DNA from: Arion vulgaris
Lineage: Eukaryota > Mollusca > Gastropoda > Stylommatophora > Arionidae
DNA: 64,000 nt
Direction of reading: 5' to 3'
Assembly (NCBI GenBank): GCA_020796225.1
Contig: CM036765.1
Coordinates: 1,504,728 to 1,568,727 of the forward strand
The notes below the pieces were generated by a model. It worked only from the letters and a program-made list of their open reading frames with translations. It had not been told where the DNA came from and did not search any database. This document shows positions 22,820 through 33,733 of the stretch, piece after piece (the first letter of the stretch is position 1; each line of letters starts with the position of its first letter). The position numbers and the translations under genes were made by a program.

Positions 22820-22995
22820 TTACCCAATATACCTGGATGTATGAACAAGGGTTTCTTGACTTCTTCTTTCGATACAAATATTTGAGCACTTATTTTGTAT
22901 TTATCTTTCTATACTTCAATCAATATCTTTACATAAACATTACACATTGTTTTTGGTGGGGCCCGGTCCCACTGGCCCTTCATGACGAGCCGCCA
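22820..22995. mobile_element. solo right end of the hAT family at 13113-15172
   Basis: GGTGGGGCCCGGTCCC, ACTGGCCCTTCATGACGA and GCCGCCA repeat the right terminus seen at 15120-15172 and complete the TGGCGGCTCGT terminal motif better than that copy. No matching left end was found nearby, so it is a fragment or a diverged MITE. Confidence 0.65.
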
Positions 22996-23318
22996 ATGCT
23001 TATACAACCATCTTTACATACAAACATATGTTTTTGTTAGTCTATGTTTAGTCATAGTCTTCTGTTTCAATATCACATGCTCCTACACTCACAAGCGTTT
23101 TTGTTTGCTGTAGGTCCTCCTGCAAGCCATGTGGTACAGGTAAATGTTACATAGAGTCAGTTATCTAGAAGATTGACATCTTAGAACCAACTCGGCTCTG
23201 TGTTGTTGAAATAGAATGGATGAGGTCAACAATGTGAATACAACACACACATATGTTGTAGTACATCTGATGTTATTTGATCTAACTCGCTGGCAAATGT
23301 TATGTTACATTAGAAATG
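22996..23318. other. unique sequence
   Basis: No gene or repeat recognised. Confidence 0.45.
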
Positions 23319-23319
23319 T

Positions 23320-23848
23320 CATTCAATGAGTGTAGTTTATCTGTTAGTTGAGTGTCGTGGGGAAGTTGTGTATCATTCAATGAGTGTAGTTTATCTGTTA
23401 GTTGAGCGTCGTGGGGAAGTTGTGTATCATTCAATGAGTGTAGTTTATCTGTTAGTTGAGCGTCGTGGGGAAGTTGTGTATCATTCAATGAGTGTAGTTT
23501 ATCTGTTAGTTGAGCGTCGTGGGGAAGTTGTGTATCATTCAATGAGTGTAGTTTATCTGTTAGTTGAGTGTCGTGGGGAAGTTGTGTATCATTCAATGAG
23601 TGTAGTTTATCTGTTAGTTGAGTGTCGTGGGGAAGTTGGGTATCATTCAATGGGAAGTTGTGTATCATTCAATGAGTGTAGTTTATCTGTTAGTTGAGTG
23701 TCGTGGGGAAGTTGTGTATTCAATGAGTGTAGTTTATCTGTTAGTTGAGTGTCTGGGAAGTTGGGTATCATTCAATGGGAAGTTGTGTATCATTCAATGA
23801 GTGTAGTTTATCTGTTAGTTGAGTGTCGTGGGGAAGTTGGGTATATAG
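23320..23848. repeat. 54-bp tandem repeat, about 9 copies with deletions
   Basis: Unit contains CATTCAATGAGTGTAGTTTA and GTCGTGGGGAAGTTG. The right half has short chimeric copies (CATTCAATGGGAAG) created by deletions between AATG-like sites. 54 is a multiple of three, so both strands stay open for about 120 codons; no coding evidence. Confidence 0.95.
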
Positions 23849-24127
23849 ATAACATTTTTATGTTCCTATTGTTCACAACGTACCATGCTGTAACATATGC
23901 TGTGTGATATGTGATTCGTCTTATGGGAGACGGACGATCAAATGTAGATATTCATGATGAGCACATAAAAGAAGACTAGGAAGTTCACAATCGAAAAAAG
24001 CAGACTCGAAACCGTTTCCCGTGCACAATTATTGACAATGAAAATCGTGACATAACGTTGCTATCAACCACAGTAAACAAGTCGTCAATTTTTTCCAGAC
24101 ACCACTTATACGTTCAGTAGTTTGCCA

Positions 24128-24304
24128 TTGTTTTCTGGACGCTGCAGTCTATTTTCTGAACGCTGCAGTCTATTTTCTGAACTCTGCAGTCTATTTTCTG
24201 AACGTTGCAGTCTATTTTCTGAACGCTGCAGTCTATTTTCTGAACTCTGCAGTCTATTTTCTGGACGCTGCAGTCTATTTTCAGAACGCTGCAGTCTATT
24301 TTCA
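24128..24304. repeat. 21-bp tandem repeat with PstI-like core
   Basis: About 8-9 units of TATTTTCTGAACGCTGCAGT plus C, each with the palindrome CTGCAG. Confidence 0.93.
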
Positions 24305-24431
24305 TCGTTCGTAATAATCACAGGAACAAATTTGCTTCCAAATTACACGCTGCGGTGTTTGAACCATTTACTCTTTGATTGTGATCGAGCTCACCACCGC
24401 TAAGTCACAGACGCTGACCGCGACTGTATAA

Positions 24432-24496
24432 CATCTTAAAATATGTTAAAACATCTTAAATCATCTTAAAACATCTTAAAACATCTTAAAACATGC
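24432..24496. repeat. 12-bp tandem repeat
   Basis: Five copies of AACATCTTAAA-type units. Confidence 0.88.
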
Positions 24497-24710
24497 AGAA
24501 ATATGTGTTCTCACATAGTGATTCTCCCCATGTCGTAATTATTACCACATGTTTATCTTCTTCCTTTACACAGGAAACCATGGCTTCCTGCAGACAATGT
24601 GCAAACATTAATATCTAATAAATATTAGAGTTGTCTTTGTCTGTGTCCAATGTTTGTTTGTTTATGTGTTTGTTTGCGTGTTATGTAGGGAATTCTAGTT
24701 TCTTCTTTTG

Positions 24711-25385
24711 TCGTCACGATGCTACCGTGTTGTTGCCCAGTATCATCACACTGCTACCGCGTTGTTGCCCAGTGTCGTCACGATGCTACCGCGTTGTTGC
24801 CCAGTGTCGTCACGATGCTACCGCGTTGTTGCCCAGTGTCGTCACACTGCTACCGGGTTGTTGCCCAGTGTCATCACACTGCTACCGGGTTGTTGTCCAG
24901 TGTCGTCACACTGCTACCGCGTTGTTGCCCAGTGTCGTCACAATGCTACCGCGTTGTTGCCCAGTGTCGTCACACTGCTACCGCGTTGTTGCCCAGTGTC
25001 ATCACACTGCTACCGCGTTGTTGCCCAGTGTCATCACACTGCTACCGCGTTGTTGCCCAGTGTCATCACGATGCTACCGCGTTGTTGCCCAGTGTCATCA
25101 CACTGCTACCGCGTTGTTGCCCAGTGTCATCACGATGCTACCGCGTTGTTGCCCAGTGTCATCACACTGCTACCGCGTTGTTGCCCAGTGTCATCACACT
25201 GCTACCGCGTTGTTGCCCAGTGTCGTCACGCTGCTACCGCGTTGTTGCCCAGTGTCATCACGATGCTACCGCGTTGTTGCCCAGTGTCGTCACACTGCTA
25301 CCGCGTTGTTGCCCAGTGTCGTCACACTGCTACCGCGTTGTTGCCCAATGTCGTCAAAGCTACCGCGTTGTTGCCCACTGTCGTA
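24711..25385 (-). repeat. 32-bp tandem repeat from a LINE-C 3' end, about 21 copies
   Basis: Starts just after a short TTCTTCTTTT tail. Unit contains CGTTGTTGCCCAGTGTCATC and ACACTGCTAC. It is the same 3'-UTR segment amplified at 3231-4330 and 27063-27293, but with its own period. Adjacent on the right is the matching LINE-C C-terminal region. Confidence 0.93.
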
Positions 25386-25720
25386 GTTTTTGTTTTTGTC
25401 TTGCGCTGTTCTGGTGGTTGGGTGATTGTTATTTTTGCTCTTTGACAGGACTCTGCTATGCCATCTAACCATCTTTTCCGTGGTCTTCCTCTTGCCTTCT
25501 TTCCTGATGTTCTGTTGCAGAAGATTATATATACAGTGGAGTCTGGTTGAATTCTTATTAAGTGCCTGAACCACTAAATTATGTGTTTCTCAATGTAATT
25601 CAAGCATGGTTCTGTTCCAACTTTTTTCTTATGCGCATGTTTTTTACTCTATATTTTCTGTTGTTGTTGGTAACTTTTCGTAGACATCACATATTACATG
25701 TTAGTTATGATAGTTAATGT
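25386..25720 (-). pseudogene. LINE-C C-terminal fragment, heavily decayed
   Basis: Aligns by eye with 27294-27660: TGTAATTCAAGCATGGT.CTGTTCCAAC and the preceding AAGTGCCTGAACCACT block both match. Minus-strand peptide pieces (GKRKTTEKMVRWHSRV) are remnants of the RGRPRKRW.D box. Many indels. Confidence 0.75.
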
Positions 25721-25834
25721 GTTCATTAAAAACTGTGAGCAAACTGATGTGTGAGTCGCTGATTATGTACGTTTGGCTTCTCTGTAAGTGCTCAATTCAT
25801 TAGTTGGCAAATAATGCGAACAAGAAGGCTTATA

Positions 25835-26025
25835 ACATTTGGTGACAACAGGTAAAATTCAGGGAAGGAAAGATCGTGGAAGTCAGAGGGAGGAGATGTT
25901 GGATGGCCTGACATCATGGTTCGACTCAAGATCGACATCAGAACTGATTACATGCACCAAGCAGAAAGAGAGAGTTGTGTAGAGACACTATCACCTACGC
26001 CGGCAGGCTTGGCACTTGATTGATA
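25835..26025 (+). pseudogene. LINE-F C-terminal fragment, copy 1
   Basis: Encodes GKIQGRKDRGSQREEMLDGL and, after it, WFDSRSTSELITCTKQKERVV followed by a GT..A end similar to copies at 35565 (reverse) and 50235. The G+I.G+R.RGRQRxxxLD.L box is the usual tail of one APE-LINE group (RTE-like). Confidence 0.82.
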
Positions 26026-26775
26026 TTGACCAATGAGGAACCAGATCAAGAGTGGATGGTATTGTTGTATTTCATCTTCAGAAAGAGCTGTCTTGTTGTT
26101 GAAACTAATCTTGAACATGTCTACTAAAGTTGGATCTAACTGTCTGGATATCATCAATTGTAAGATATTGAAATGTTCTACAACTGAAACAGCTGACACT
26201 GACCGATATTTAACCACACAAATAATATGTCTATATTTTATTTTGCTTCTAAATATGTCATCCTGGTGTCAAGTTTACATATCGTCTAGTTCATTGCTTC
26301 TCAACTTATTTGTGTGTCTGTATCTTTAAAAGTAGCTATTCTTGAATGAGTACCTAATATAATATTTATAATGGTAAACTATTTTTTGATTGTTTGATAA
26401 AACTATTGTCATTGCACTTCAGCGATAACCATGTGTGATTCGATTTCGTTTGTACACATTAGGATCTCAGAGAAAGTGCACTAACTCAGTAGCACTGGCG
26501 ATAGTTCTCGATGTAATTTTGATGAAGGTAACAGTTTTTGTAGGAATTTTTTTTAATCTTCGTAAAGAATGTTTCCCCGTTAACTGCTTTGCAGCCTACG
26601 CTGAACAATTTTCACCTGTTAAATGGTTCTTGTACGTGCTCAACTTTAACACTGGACCTACGTGTTATCGTCCATCTCCGATACGACTAAGAACTCGATT
26701 GTACCTACATTGGGATCAGATATCTCTAGGTAATATCCCAATTGTTGTTCTACTATGTTGTGAACGAACCCATTA
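26026..26775. other. unique AT-rich DNA
   Basis: Open frames here (98 and 121 codons) lack motifs, and the longer one starts with a non-ATG codon and runs into the 30-bp array. No gene supported. Confidence 0.4.
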
Positions 26776-26778
26776 TTC

Positions 26779-26988
26779 TGTGAGGCGTATAAAGTACTAG
26801 AACAGAACTGTGAGGCGTATAAAGTACTAGAACAGAACTGTGAGGCGTATAAAGTACTAGAACAGAACTGTGAGGCGTATAAAGTACTAGAACAGAACTG
26901 TGAGGCGTATAAAGTACTAGAACAGAACTGTGAGGCGTATAAAGTACTAGAACAGAACTGTGAGGCGTATAAAGTACTAGAACAGAAT
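26779..26988. repeat. 30-bp tandem repeat, 7 identical copies
   Basis: Exactly 7 x 30 bp, unit TGTGAGGCGTATAAAGTACT plus AGAACAGAAC. Confidence 0.97.
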
Positions 26989-27062
26989 ATATAGCTACAC
27001 ACACACACATAAACACATACACACAGTTTTAGCGCTTTCATTTTATCTTCTTCTTCTTTTAA

Positions 27063-27293
27063 CCCAGTGTCAGCACACTGTTACCGGGTTGTTAACCCAG
27101 TGTCAGCACACTGTTACCGGGTTGTTAACCCAGTGTCAGCACACTGTTACCGGGTTGTTAACCCAGTGTCAGCACACTGTTACCGGGTTGTTAACCCAGT
27201 GTCAGCACACTGTTACCGGGTTGTTAACCCAGTATCAGCACACTGTTACCAGGTTGTTAACCCAGTGTCAGCACACTGTTACCGGGTTGTTAA
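27063..27293 (-). repeat. 33-bp tandem repeat in the LINE-C 3' UTR, 7 copies
   Basis: Exactly 7 x 33 bp, unit CCCAGTGTCAGCACACTGTT plus ACCGGGTTGTTAA, lying between the GAA tail and the single-copy 3' UTR (GTCGTGGTTTTATATATTTG). Confidence 0.96.
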
Positions 27294-27660
27294 CCAGTGT
27301 CGTGGTTTTATATATTTGTCTTGCGTTTCTCTGGTGACTTGTGTTATGGTTTTCTTAGTCCCCTGGCAGAATTCAACTACGTTATCTATCCACCTTTTCT
27401 CGGTCTTCCTCTCGTCTTTTTCCTGATATTCTGTTGTGGAAAGCTTCATATGCAGTTTGGTCTGTTCGCATTCTTACTAAGTGGCCAAACCACTTCATTC
27501 TCTATTTCGGTATATAATTCAAGCACGGTCTTGTTCCAACCTTTTCTCTGATTCTGGTATTCGTTACTCTGTCGATTCTTGTGTTGTTGGTGACTTTGCG
27601 GAGACATGTCATTTCGCATGTTGCTATTTTCTGTGTATGTTTCTTATTCATTGTCCATGT

Positions 27661-27865
27661 TTGCATTGAAGTGGGATGCAAAGGGTTCAAGAAAGAGATG
27701 TCGACCTAAGGAGACCCTGAAACGAACTTTGCTGAGAGAGGCAGGAAATATCGGTCTCAGTTCCATGGAGGAGATTGAGCCAGTTGCCCAGGATAGAGCG
27801 GTATGGAGAAATCACTTGCAGGCCCTATGTAACGTATAACGGTACGAGAGGAATTATTACTTTTT
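27661..27865 (+). pseudogene. LINE-A 3' fragment inserted in LINE-C
   Basis: Plus strand reads LKWDAKGSRKRCRPKETLKR, TLLREAGNIGLSSMEEIEPV and AQDRAVWRNHLQALCNV, near-identical to the LINE-A C-terminus at 42110-42320 on the other strand. Flanks TTTGCATT (27660) and TTGGCATT (27865) look like a target-site duplication. A 5'-truncated copy of about 200 bp. Confidence 0.9.
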
Positions 27866-28177
27866 TGGCATTGATAACATAGAGTGGGTATGACGATGCT
27901 CTTGATCAACTGTTGTTTAGCTGTCAGTGAGATGTTTGGATGTCTAAGTAGTGGCGCTAGTTGGTAGGTTATTGCATTTGCTTTCTGGACTCTAGTTTCT
28001 ATCTCTCTGTCGAGTCTTCCATCCTCTGTAAATACACTTCCTAGGTACTTGAATTCCTGTACTTGCTCTATTGTACTGCCATTAATGTCGATGTTTAGTG
28101 TATTATGTTTCCTTCCTATATTCATGACCTCAGTTTTGGCTATGTTTATGTTCATGTCATATTTCTTACAGTTATAA

Positions 28178-28320
28178 TATAATGTGTTGATATGTTGTTG
28201 TAGATCTTGTTCTTGTAGCTCTTGTTCTTGTTGGTATAAGGTGTTGATATGTTGTTGTAGCTCTTGTTCTTGTTGGTATAAGGTGTTGATATGTTGTTGT
28301 AGCTCTTGTTCTTGTTGGTA
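28178..28320 (-). repeat. 42-bp in-frame expansion after the FADD box of LINE-C
   Basis: Three and a partial fourth copy of a 14-residue unit QQEQELQQHINTLY, the helix after the FADD catalytic turn. The native continuation NTLYYNCKKYDMNINIAK follows. 42 bp keeps the frame. Confidence 0.93.
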
Positions 28321-28396
28321 AATCAAACATTGGTCGTCTGCGAATAACAATTCATTAATTGTTTCCGTTTCTAATTGTGACTCCAGTGTAATTTTA

Positions 28397-30552
28397 TCCA
28401 TGTATGCTATAAAAGTACAAGTGAGAGGACACAGCCCTGTCTGACATCTTTATCCATGTATGTTATAAAAAGTACAAGTGAGAGGACACAGCCCTGTCTG
28501 ACATCTTTATCCATGTATGCTATAAAAAGTACAAGTGAGAGGACACATCCCTGTCTGACATCTTTATCCATGTATGTTATAAAAAGTACAAGTGAGAGGA
28601 CACAGCCCTGTCTGACATCTTTATCCATGTATGCTATAAAAAGTACAAGTGAGAGGACACAGCCCTGTCTGACATCTTTATCCATGTATGTTATAAAAAG
28701 TACAAGTGAGAGGACACAGCCCTGTCTGACATCTTTATCCATGTATGTTATAAAAAGTACAAGTGAGAGGACACAGCCCTGTCTGACATCTTTATCCATG
28801 TATGTTATAAAAAGTACAAGTGAGAGGACACAGCCCTGTCTGACATCTTTATCCATGTATGTTATAAAAAGTACAAGTGAGAGGACACAGCCCTGTCTGA
28901 CATCTTTATCCATGTATGCTATAAAAAGTACAAGTGAGAGGACACAGCCCTGTCTGACATCTTTATCCATGTATGTTATAAAAAGTACAAGTGAGAGGAC
29001 ACAGCCCTGTCTGACATCTTTATTCATGTATGTTATAAAAAGTACAAGTGAGAGGACACAGCCCTGTCTGACATCTTTATCCATGTATGCTATAAAAAGT
29101 GCAAGTGAGAGGACACAGCCCTGTCTGACATCTTTATCCATGTATGTTATAAAAAGTACAAGTGAGAGGACACAGCCCTGTCTGACATCTTTATCCATGT
29201 ATGTTATAAAAAGTACAAGTGAGAGGACACAGCCCTGTCTGACATCTTTATCCATGTATGTTATAAAAAGTACAAGTGAGAGGACACAGCCCTGTCTGAC
29301 ATCTTTATCCATGTATGCTATAAAAAGTACAAGTGAGAGGACACAGCCCTGTCTGACATCTTTATCCATGTATGTTATAAAAAGTACAAGTGAGAGGACA
29401 CAGCCCTGTCTGACATCTTTATTCATGTATGTTATAAAAAGTACAAGTGAGAGGACACAGCCCTGTCTGACATCTTTATCCATGTATGTTATAAAAAGTA
29501 CAAGTGAGAGGACACAGCCCTGTCTGACATCTTTATCCATGTATGCTATAAAAAGTACAAGTGAGAGGACACAGCCCTGTCTGACATCTTTATCCATGTA
29601 TGTTATAAAAAGTACAAGTGAGAGGACACAGCCCTGTCTGACATCTTTATCCATGTATGTTATAAAAAGTACAAGTGAGAGGACACACCCCTGTCTGACA
29701 TCTTTATCCATGTATGCTATAAAAAGTACAAGTGAGAGGACACAGCCCTGTCTGACATCTTTATCCATGTATGCTATAAAAAGTACAAGTGAGAGGACAC
29801 ACCCCTGTCTGACATCTTTATTCATGTATGTTATAAAAAGTACAAGTGAGAGGACACAGCCCTGTCTGACATCTTTATCCATGTATGTTATAAAAAGTAC
29901 AAGTGAGAGGACACAGCCCTGTCTGACATCTTTATCCATGTATGTTATAAAAAGTACAAGTGAGAGGACACACCCCTGTCTGACATCTTTATCCATGTAT
30001 GCTATAAAAAGTACAAGTGAGAGGACACAGCCCTGTCTGACATCTTTATCCATGTATGCATATAAAAGTACAAGTGAGAGGACACACCCTGTCTGACATC
30101 TTTATTCATGTATGTTATAAAAAGTACAAGTGAGAGGACACAGCCCTGTCTGACATCTTTATTCATGTATGTTATAAAAAGTACAAGTGAGAGGACACAG
30201 CCCTGTCTGACATCTTTATTCATGTATGTTATAAAAAGTACAAGTCAGAGGACACAGCCCTGTCTGACATCTTTATCCATGTATGTTATAAAAAGTACAA
30301 GTGAGAGGACACAGCCCTGTCTGACATCTTTATCCATGTATGTTATAAAAAGTACAAGTGAGAGGACACACCCCTGTCTGACATCTTTATCCATGTATGT
30401 TATAAAAAGTAGAGGTGAGAGGACACACCCTTGTCTGACATCTTTATCCATGTATGTTATAAAAAGTAGAGGTGAGAGGACACACCCTTGTCTGACATCT
30501 TTATCCATGTATGTTATAAAAAGTAGAGGTGAGAGGACACACCCCTGTCTGA
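28397..30552 (-). repeat. 57-bp tandem expansion of the RT motif B block, about 38 copies
   Basis: Unit of 57 bp encodes DVRQGCVLSLVLFITYMDK on the minus strand. The RQGC..SP.LF box binds template-primer in reverse transcriptases and occurs once in a normal protein. Entry (SITSGIRQGCVLSPLLFITY) and exit (TYMDKITLESQLETETINE) show the native single-copy context. Copies nearest the entry keep the ancestral SPLLF; the homogenised majority have SLVLF. Frame is open for 548 codons, then broken by an indel near 30057. Confidence 0.96.
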
Positions 30553-30666
30553 TGCCTGATGTAATAGAGAACCAGTCTGCCATTCCCACTGTTGTTCTTA
30601 CTGAGCTTTGACTTTCTTTTTATAGGGACATAATGTTGCCTAATAATTGTCCTTGTACACCATACT

Positions 30667-30915
30667 CTTCAAGGGTCTTCCATAGTTTATAGTCTCTGTT
30701 GATCCTATCAAAAGCCTTCTCCTGGGTCTTCCATAGTTTGTCTCTGTTGATCCTATCAAAAGCCTTCTCCTGGGTCTTCCATAGTTTGTCTCTGTTGATC
30801 CTATCAAAAGCCTTGTCCTGGGTCTTCCATAGTTTGTCTCTGTTGATCCTATCAAAGCCTTCTCCTGGGTCTTCCATAGTTTGTCTCTGTTGATCCTATC
30901 AAAAGCCTTCTCCAG
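30667..30915 (-). repeat. 48-bp expansion of the RT motif A block, about 5 copies
   Basis: Unit encodes KAFDRINRDKLWKTQE, i.e. the FxDxxKAFD catalytic-aspartate box and its following helix. Native flanks IIFIDLEKAFDRI and LWKTLEEYGVQGQLL are visible. One copy has a 2-bp loss near 30854, which breaks the frame. Confidence 0.95.
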
Positions 30916-31064
30916 GTCAATAAAGATTATGTTCTTGTTTTTGTTATATTCAATTGTTTGCTCACAGAGAAACATTCATTTTATGTTTCATAATAATATC
31001 ATAGTGACATGGCATGAGTCTAGCTCGAGGATCCTCAAAATGGTAGGTACCGACTACCATAAGT

Positions 31065-31245
31065 TGATCAAGTTGCATGTTAAGTTCATGATCAAGTTGC
31101 ATGTTAAGTTCATGATCAAGTTGCATGTTGTTCTATGATAAAGTTGCATGTTAAGTTCATGATAAAGTTGCATGTTAAGTTCATGATCAAGTTGCATGTT
31201 AAGTTCATGATAAAGTTGCATGTTAAGTTCATGAATATTTAATTA
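31065..31245. repeat. 24-bp tandem repeat, about 7 copies
   Basis: Units of AAGTTGCATGTTAAGTTCAT plus GATC/GATA; one copy is shortened. Confidence 0.9.
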
Positions 31246-31330
31246 TGGCTTAGGTCTCTGCAAATTTTCTTTTTTGTTTTTTTATAATTTAATTTTGCAG
31301 TGGTGGTCGATAATGGATCAGCAACTCGTG

Positions 31331-31450
31331 AAAACAGAAACATGAAGTGGAACTGAAGTTTTGATGGCAGAAAACAGAAACATGAAGTGGAACTGAAGTT
31401 TTGATGGCAGAAAACAGAAACATGAAGTGGAACTGAAGTTTTGATGGCAG
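31331..31450. repeat. 40-bp tandem repeat, 3 copies
   Basis: AAAACAGAAACATGAAGTGG plus AACTGAAGTTTTGATGGCAG, three near-perfect copies. Confidence 0.95.
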
Positions 31451-31537
31451 AACACAGCCTAAAGAAAACAGCCTACAATTATTTTAGTGGGAAGCAACAT
31501 TTGCAATCTTCTATTTGAATTGTGTCAAAATTAAAAG

Positions 31538-33149
31538 AACTAACTAACCTATGGAAGGAACTGATATAAGAACTAACTAACCTATGGAAGGAAACTGACA
31601 TAATAACTAACTAATCTATGGAAGGGAACTGATATAATAACTAACTAAGCTATGGAAGGGAACTGATATAAGAACTAACTAACCAATGGAAGGGAACTGA
31701 TATAAGAACTAACTAACCTATGGAAGGAACTGACATAAGAACTAACTAACCTATGGAAGGGAACTGATATAAGAACTAACTAACTTATGGAAGGAACTGA
31801 CTAAGAACTAACTAACCTATGGAAGGAACTGACATAAGAACTAACTAAGCTATGGAAGAGAACTGATATAAGAACTAACTAACCTATGGAAGGAACTGAC
31901 ATAAGAACTAACTAACCAATGGAAGGGAACTGACATAAGAACTAACTAACCTATGAAAGGAACTGATATAAGAACTAACTAACCTATGGAAAGGAACTGA
32001 TATAAGAACTAACTAACCTATGGAAGGAACTGACATAAGAACTAACTAACCTATAGAAGGGGAAATGACATAAGAACTAACTAACCTATGAAAGGAACTG
32101 ATAAAAGAACTAACTAAGCTATGGAAGGGAACTGATATAAGAACTAACTAACCATGGAAGAAAACTGACATAAGAACTAACTAACCTATAGAAGGGAACT
32201 GACATAAGAACTAACTAACCTATGAAAGGAACTGATATAAGAACTAACTAACCTATGGAAGGAACTGACATAAGAACTAACTAACCTATGGAAGGAACTG
32301 ACATAAGAACTAACTAACCTATGGAAGGAACTGACATAAGAACTAACTAACCTATGGAAGGAACTGACATAAGAACTAACTAACCTATGGAAGGAACTGA
32401 CATAAGAACTAACTAATCTATGGAAGGGAACTGACATAAGAACTAACTATGCTATGGAAGAGAACTGACATAAGAACTAACTAACCTATGGAAGGAACTG
32501 ACATAAGAACTAACTAACCTATGGAAGGAACTGATATAAGAACTAACTAACCTATGGAAGGGAACTGACATAAGAACTAACTAAGCTATGGAAGGGAACT
32601 GACATAAGAACTAACTAACCTATGGAAGGAACTGATATAAGAACTAACTAACCTATGGAAGGGAACTGATATAAGAACTAACTAACCTATGGAAGGAACT
32701 GATATAAGAACTAACTAACCTATGGAAGGAACTGATATAAGAACTAACTAATCTATGGAAGGGAACTGATATAAGAACTAACTAACCTATGGAAGGAAAC
32801 TGATATAAGAACTAACTAATCTATGGAAGGGAACTTATATAAGAACTAACTAATCTATGGAAGGGAACTGATATAAGAACTAACTAATCTATGGAAGGGA
32901 ACTGATATAAGAACTAACTAACCTATGGAAGGAACTGATATAAGAACTAACTAACCTATGGAAGGAACTGATATAAGAACTAACTAATCTATGGAAGGGA
33001 ACTGATATAAGAACTAACTAACCTATGGAAGGAAACTGATATAAGAACTAACTAACCTATGGAAGGAACTGATATAAGAACTAACTAACCTATGGAAGGG
33101 AACTGATATAAGAACTAACTAACGAATGGAAGGGAACTGACATAAGAAC
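31538..33149. repeat. 33/34-bp tandem repeat, about 48 copies
   Basis: Unit contains AAGAACTAACTAACCTATGG and AAGGAACTGATAT. Length alternates between GGAAGGAAC (33) and GGAAGGGAAC (34), so no frame stays open for long. GATATAAG and GACATAAG variants are clustered. Confidence 0.96.
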
Positions 33150-33159
33150 AACAATTCAG

Positions 33160-33280
33160 TGTTTAATAGCCTGCGTTTTGTTTTCTTGGCAACATATGGT
33201 TGTGAGATATGGACCACAGACAAAACGGCCGAGAAGATCATAAAACATTTGAATGCAAATGCTACAGTAGAGTACTTGTT
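33160..33280 (+). pseudogene. LINE fragment (ATYGCE box)
   Basis: Plus strand encodes FLATYGCEIWTTDKTAEKII then KHLNANAT, the VLxYGxExW box after the RT palm of APE-LINEs. It is squeezed between the 33/34-bp and 21-bp arrays, both of which begin within a few bases of its ends. Confidence 0.85.
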
Positions 33281-33733
33281 TTTCTGTTGGTATTAGATTG
33301 AATTCTGTTGATATTAGATTGAGTTCTGATGATATTAGATTGAGTTCTGTTGGTATTAGATTGAGTTCTGTTGGTATTAGATTGAGTTCTGTTGGTATTA
33401 GATTGAGTTCTGTTGGTATTAGATTGAGTTCTGTTGGTATTAGATTGAGTTCTGTTGGTATTAGATTGACTTCTATTGGTATTAGATTGAGTTCTGTTGG
33501 TATTAGATTGAGTTTTGATGATATTAGATTGAATTCTGTTGATATTAGATTGAGTTCTGATGATATTAGATTGAGTTCTGTTGGTATTAGATTGAGTTCT
33601 GTTGGTATTAGATTGAGTTCTGTTGGTATTAGATTGAGTTCTGTTGGTATTAGATTGAGTTCTGTTGGTATTAGATTGACTTCTATTGGTATTAGATTGA
33701 GTTCTGTTGGTATTAGATTGAGTTTTGATGGGG
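33279..33733. repeat. 21-bp tandem repeat, about 21 copies
   Basis: Unit GAGTTCTGTTGGTATTAGAT plus T. A block with GATGAT / ACTTCTATT variants is repeated about 230 bp apart (33300-33500 and 33530-33735), so the present array includes a duplication of about eleven units. Confidence 0.95.

Larger units (their letters stand above)
27040..31000 (-). pseudogene. LINE-C: 5'-truncated retrotransposon with internally expanded RT domain
   Basis: Reading from 31000 down, the minus strand gives: NIIFIDLEKAFDRINRDKLW (RT motif A) near 30930; GMADWFSITSGIRQGCVLS (motif B) near 30570; INELLFADDQCLI (the FADD catalytic box) near 28345; IEQVQEFKYLGSVFTEDG near 28050; RHPNISLTAKQQLIKS; then CEMTCLRKV, VGTRPCLNYI and WFGHLVRM near 27500; the RGRPRKRW-like box; a 3' UTR array and a GAA tail at 27045-27060. 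Three tandem expansions sit inside the RT frame. A LINE-A piece (27661-27865) interrupts it between LCYQCQ and TWTMN. The RT finger region and endonuclease are missing. Dead copy. Confidence 0.92.

Noticed and set aside
24708..25468. Three about 250-codon Cys/His-rich ORFs
   Set aside because: Frames of the 32-bp LINE-C 3'-end array; the Cys-His pattern comes from TGCTACC/CATCAC repetition, not from zinc fingers.
26435..26800. 121-codon ORF
   Set aside because: Starts at a non-ATG codon, has no motif and ends inside the 30-bp array.
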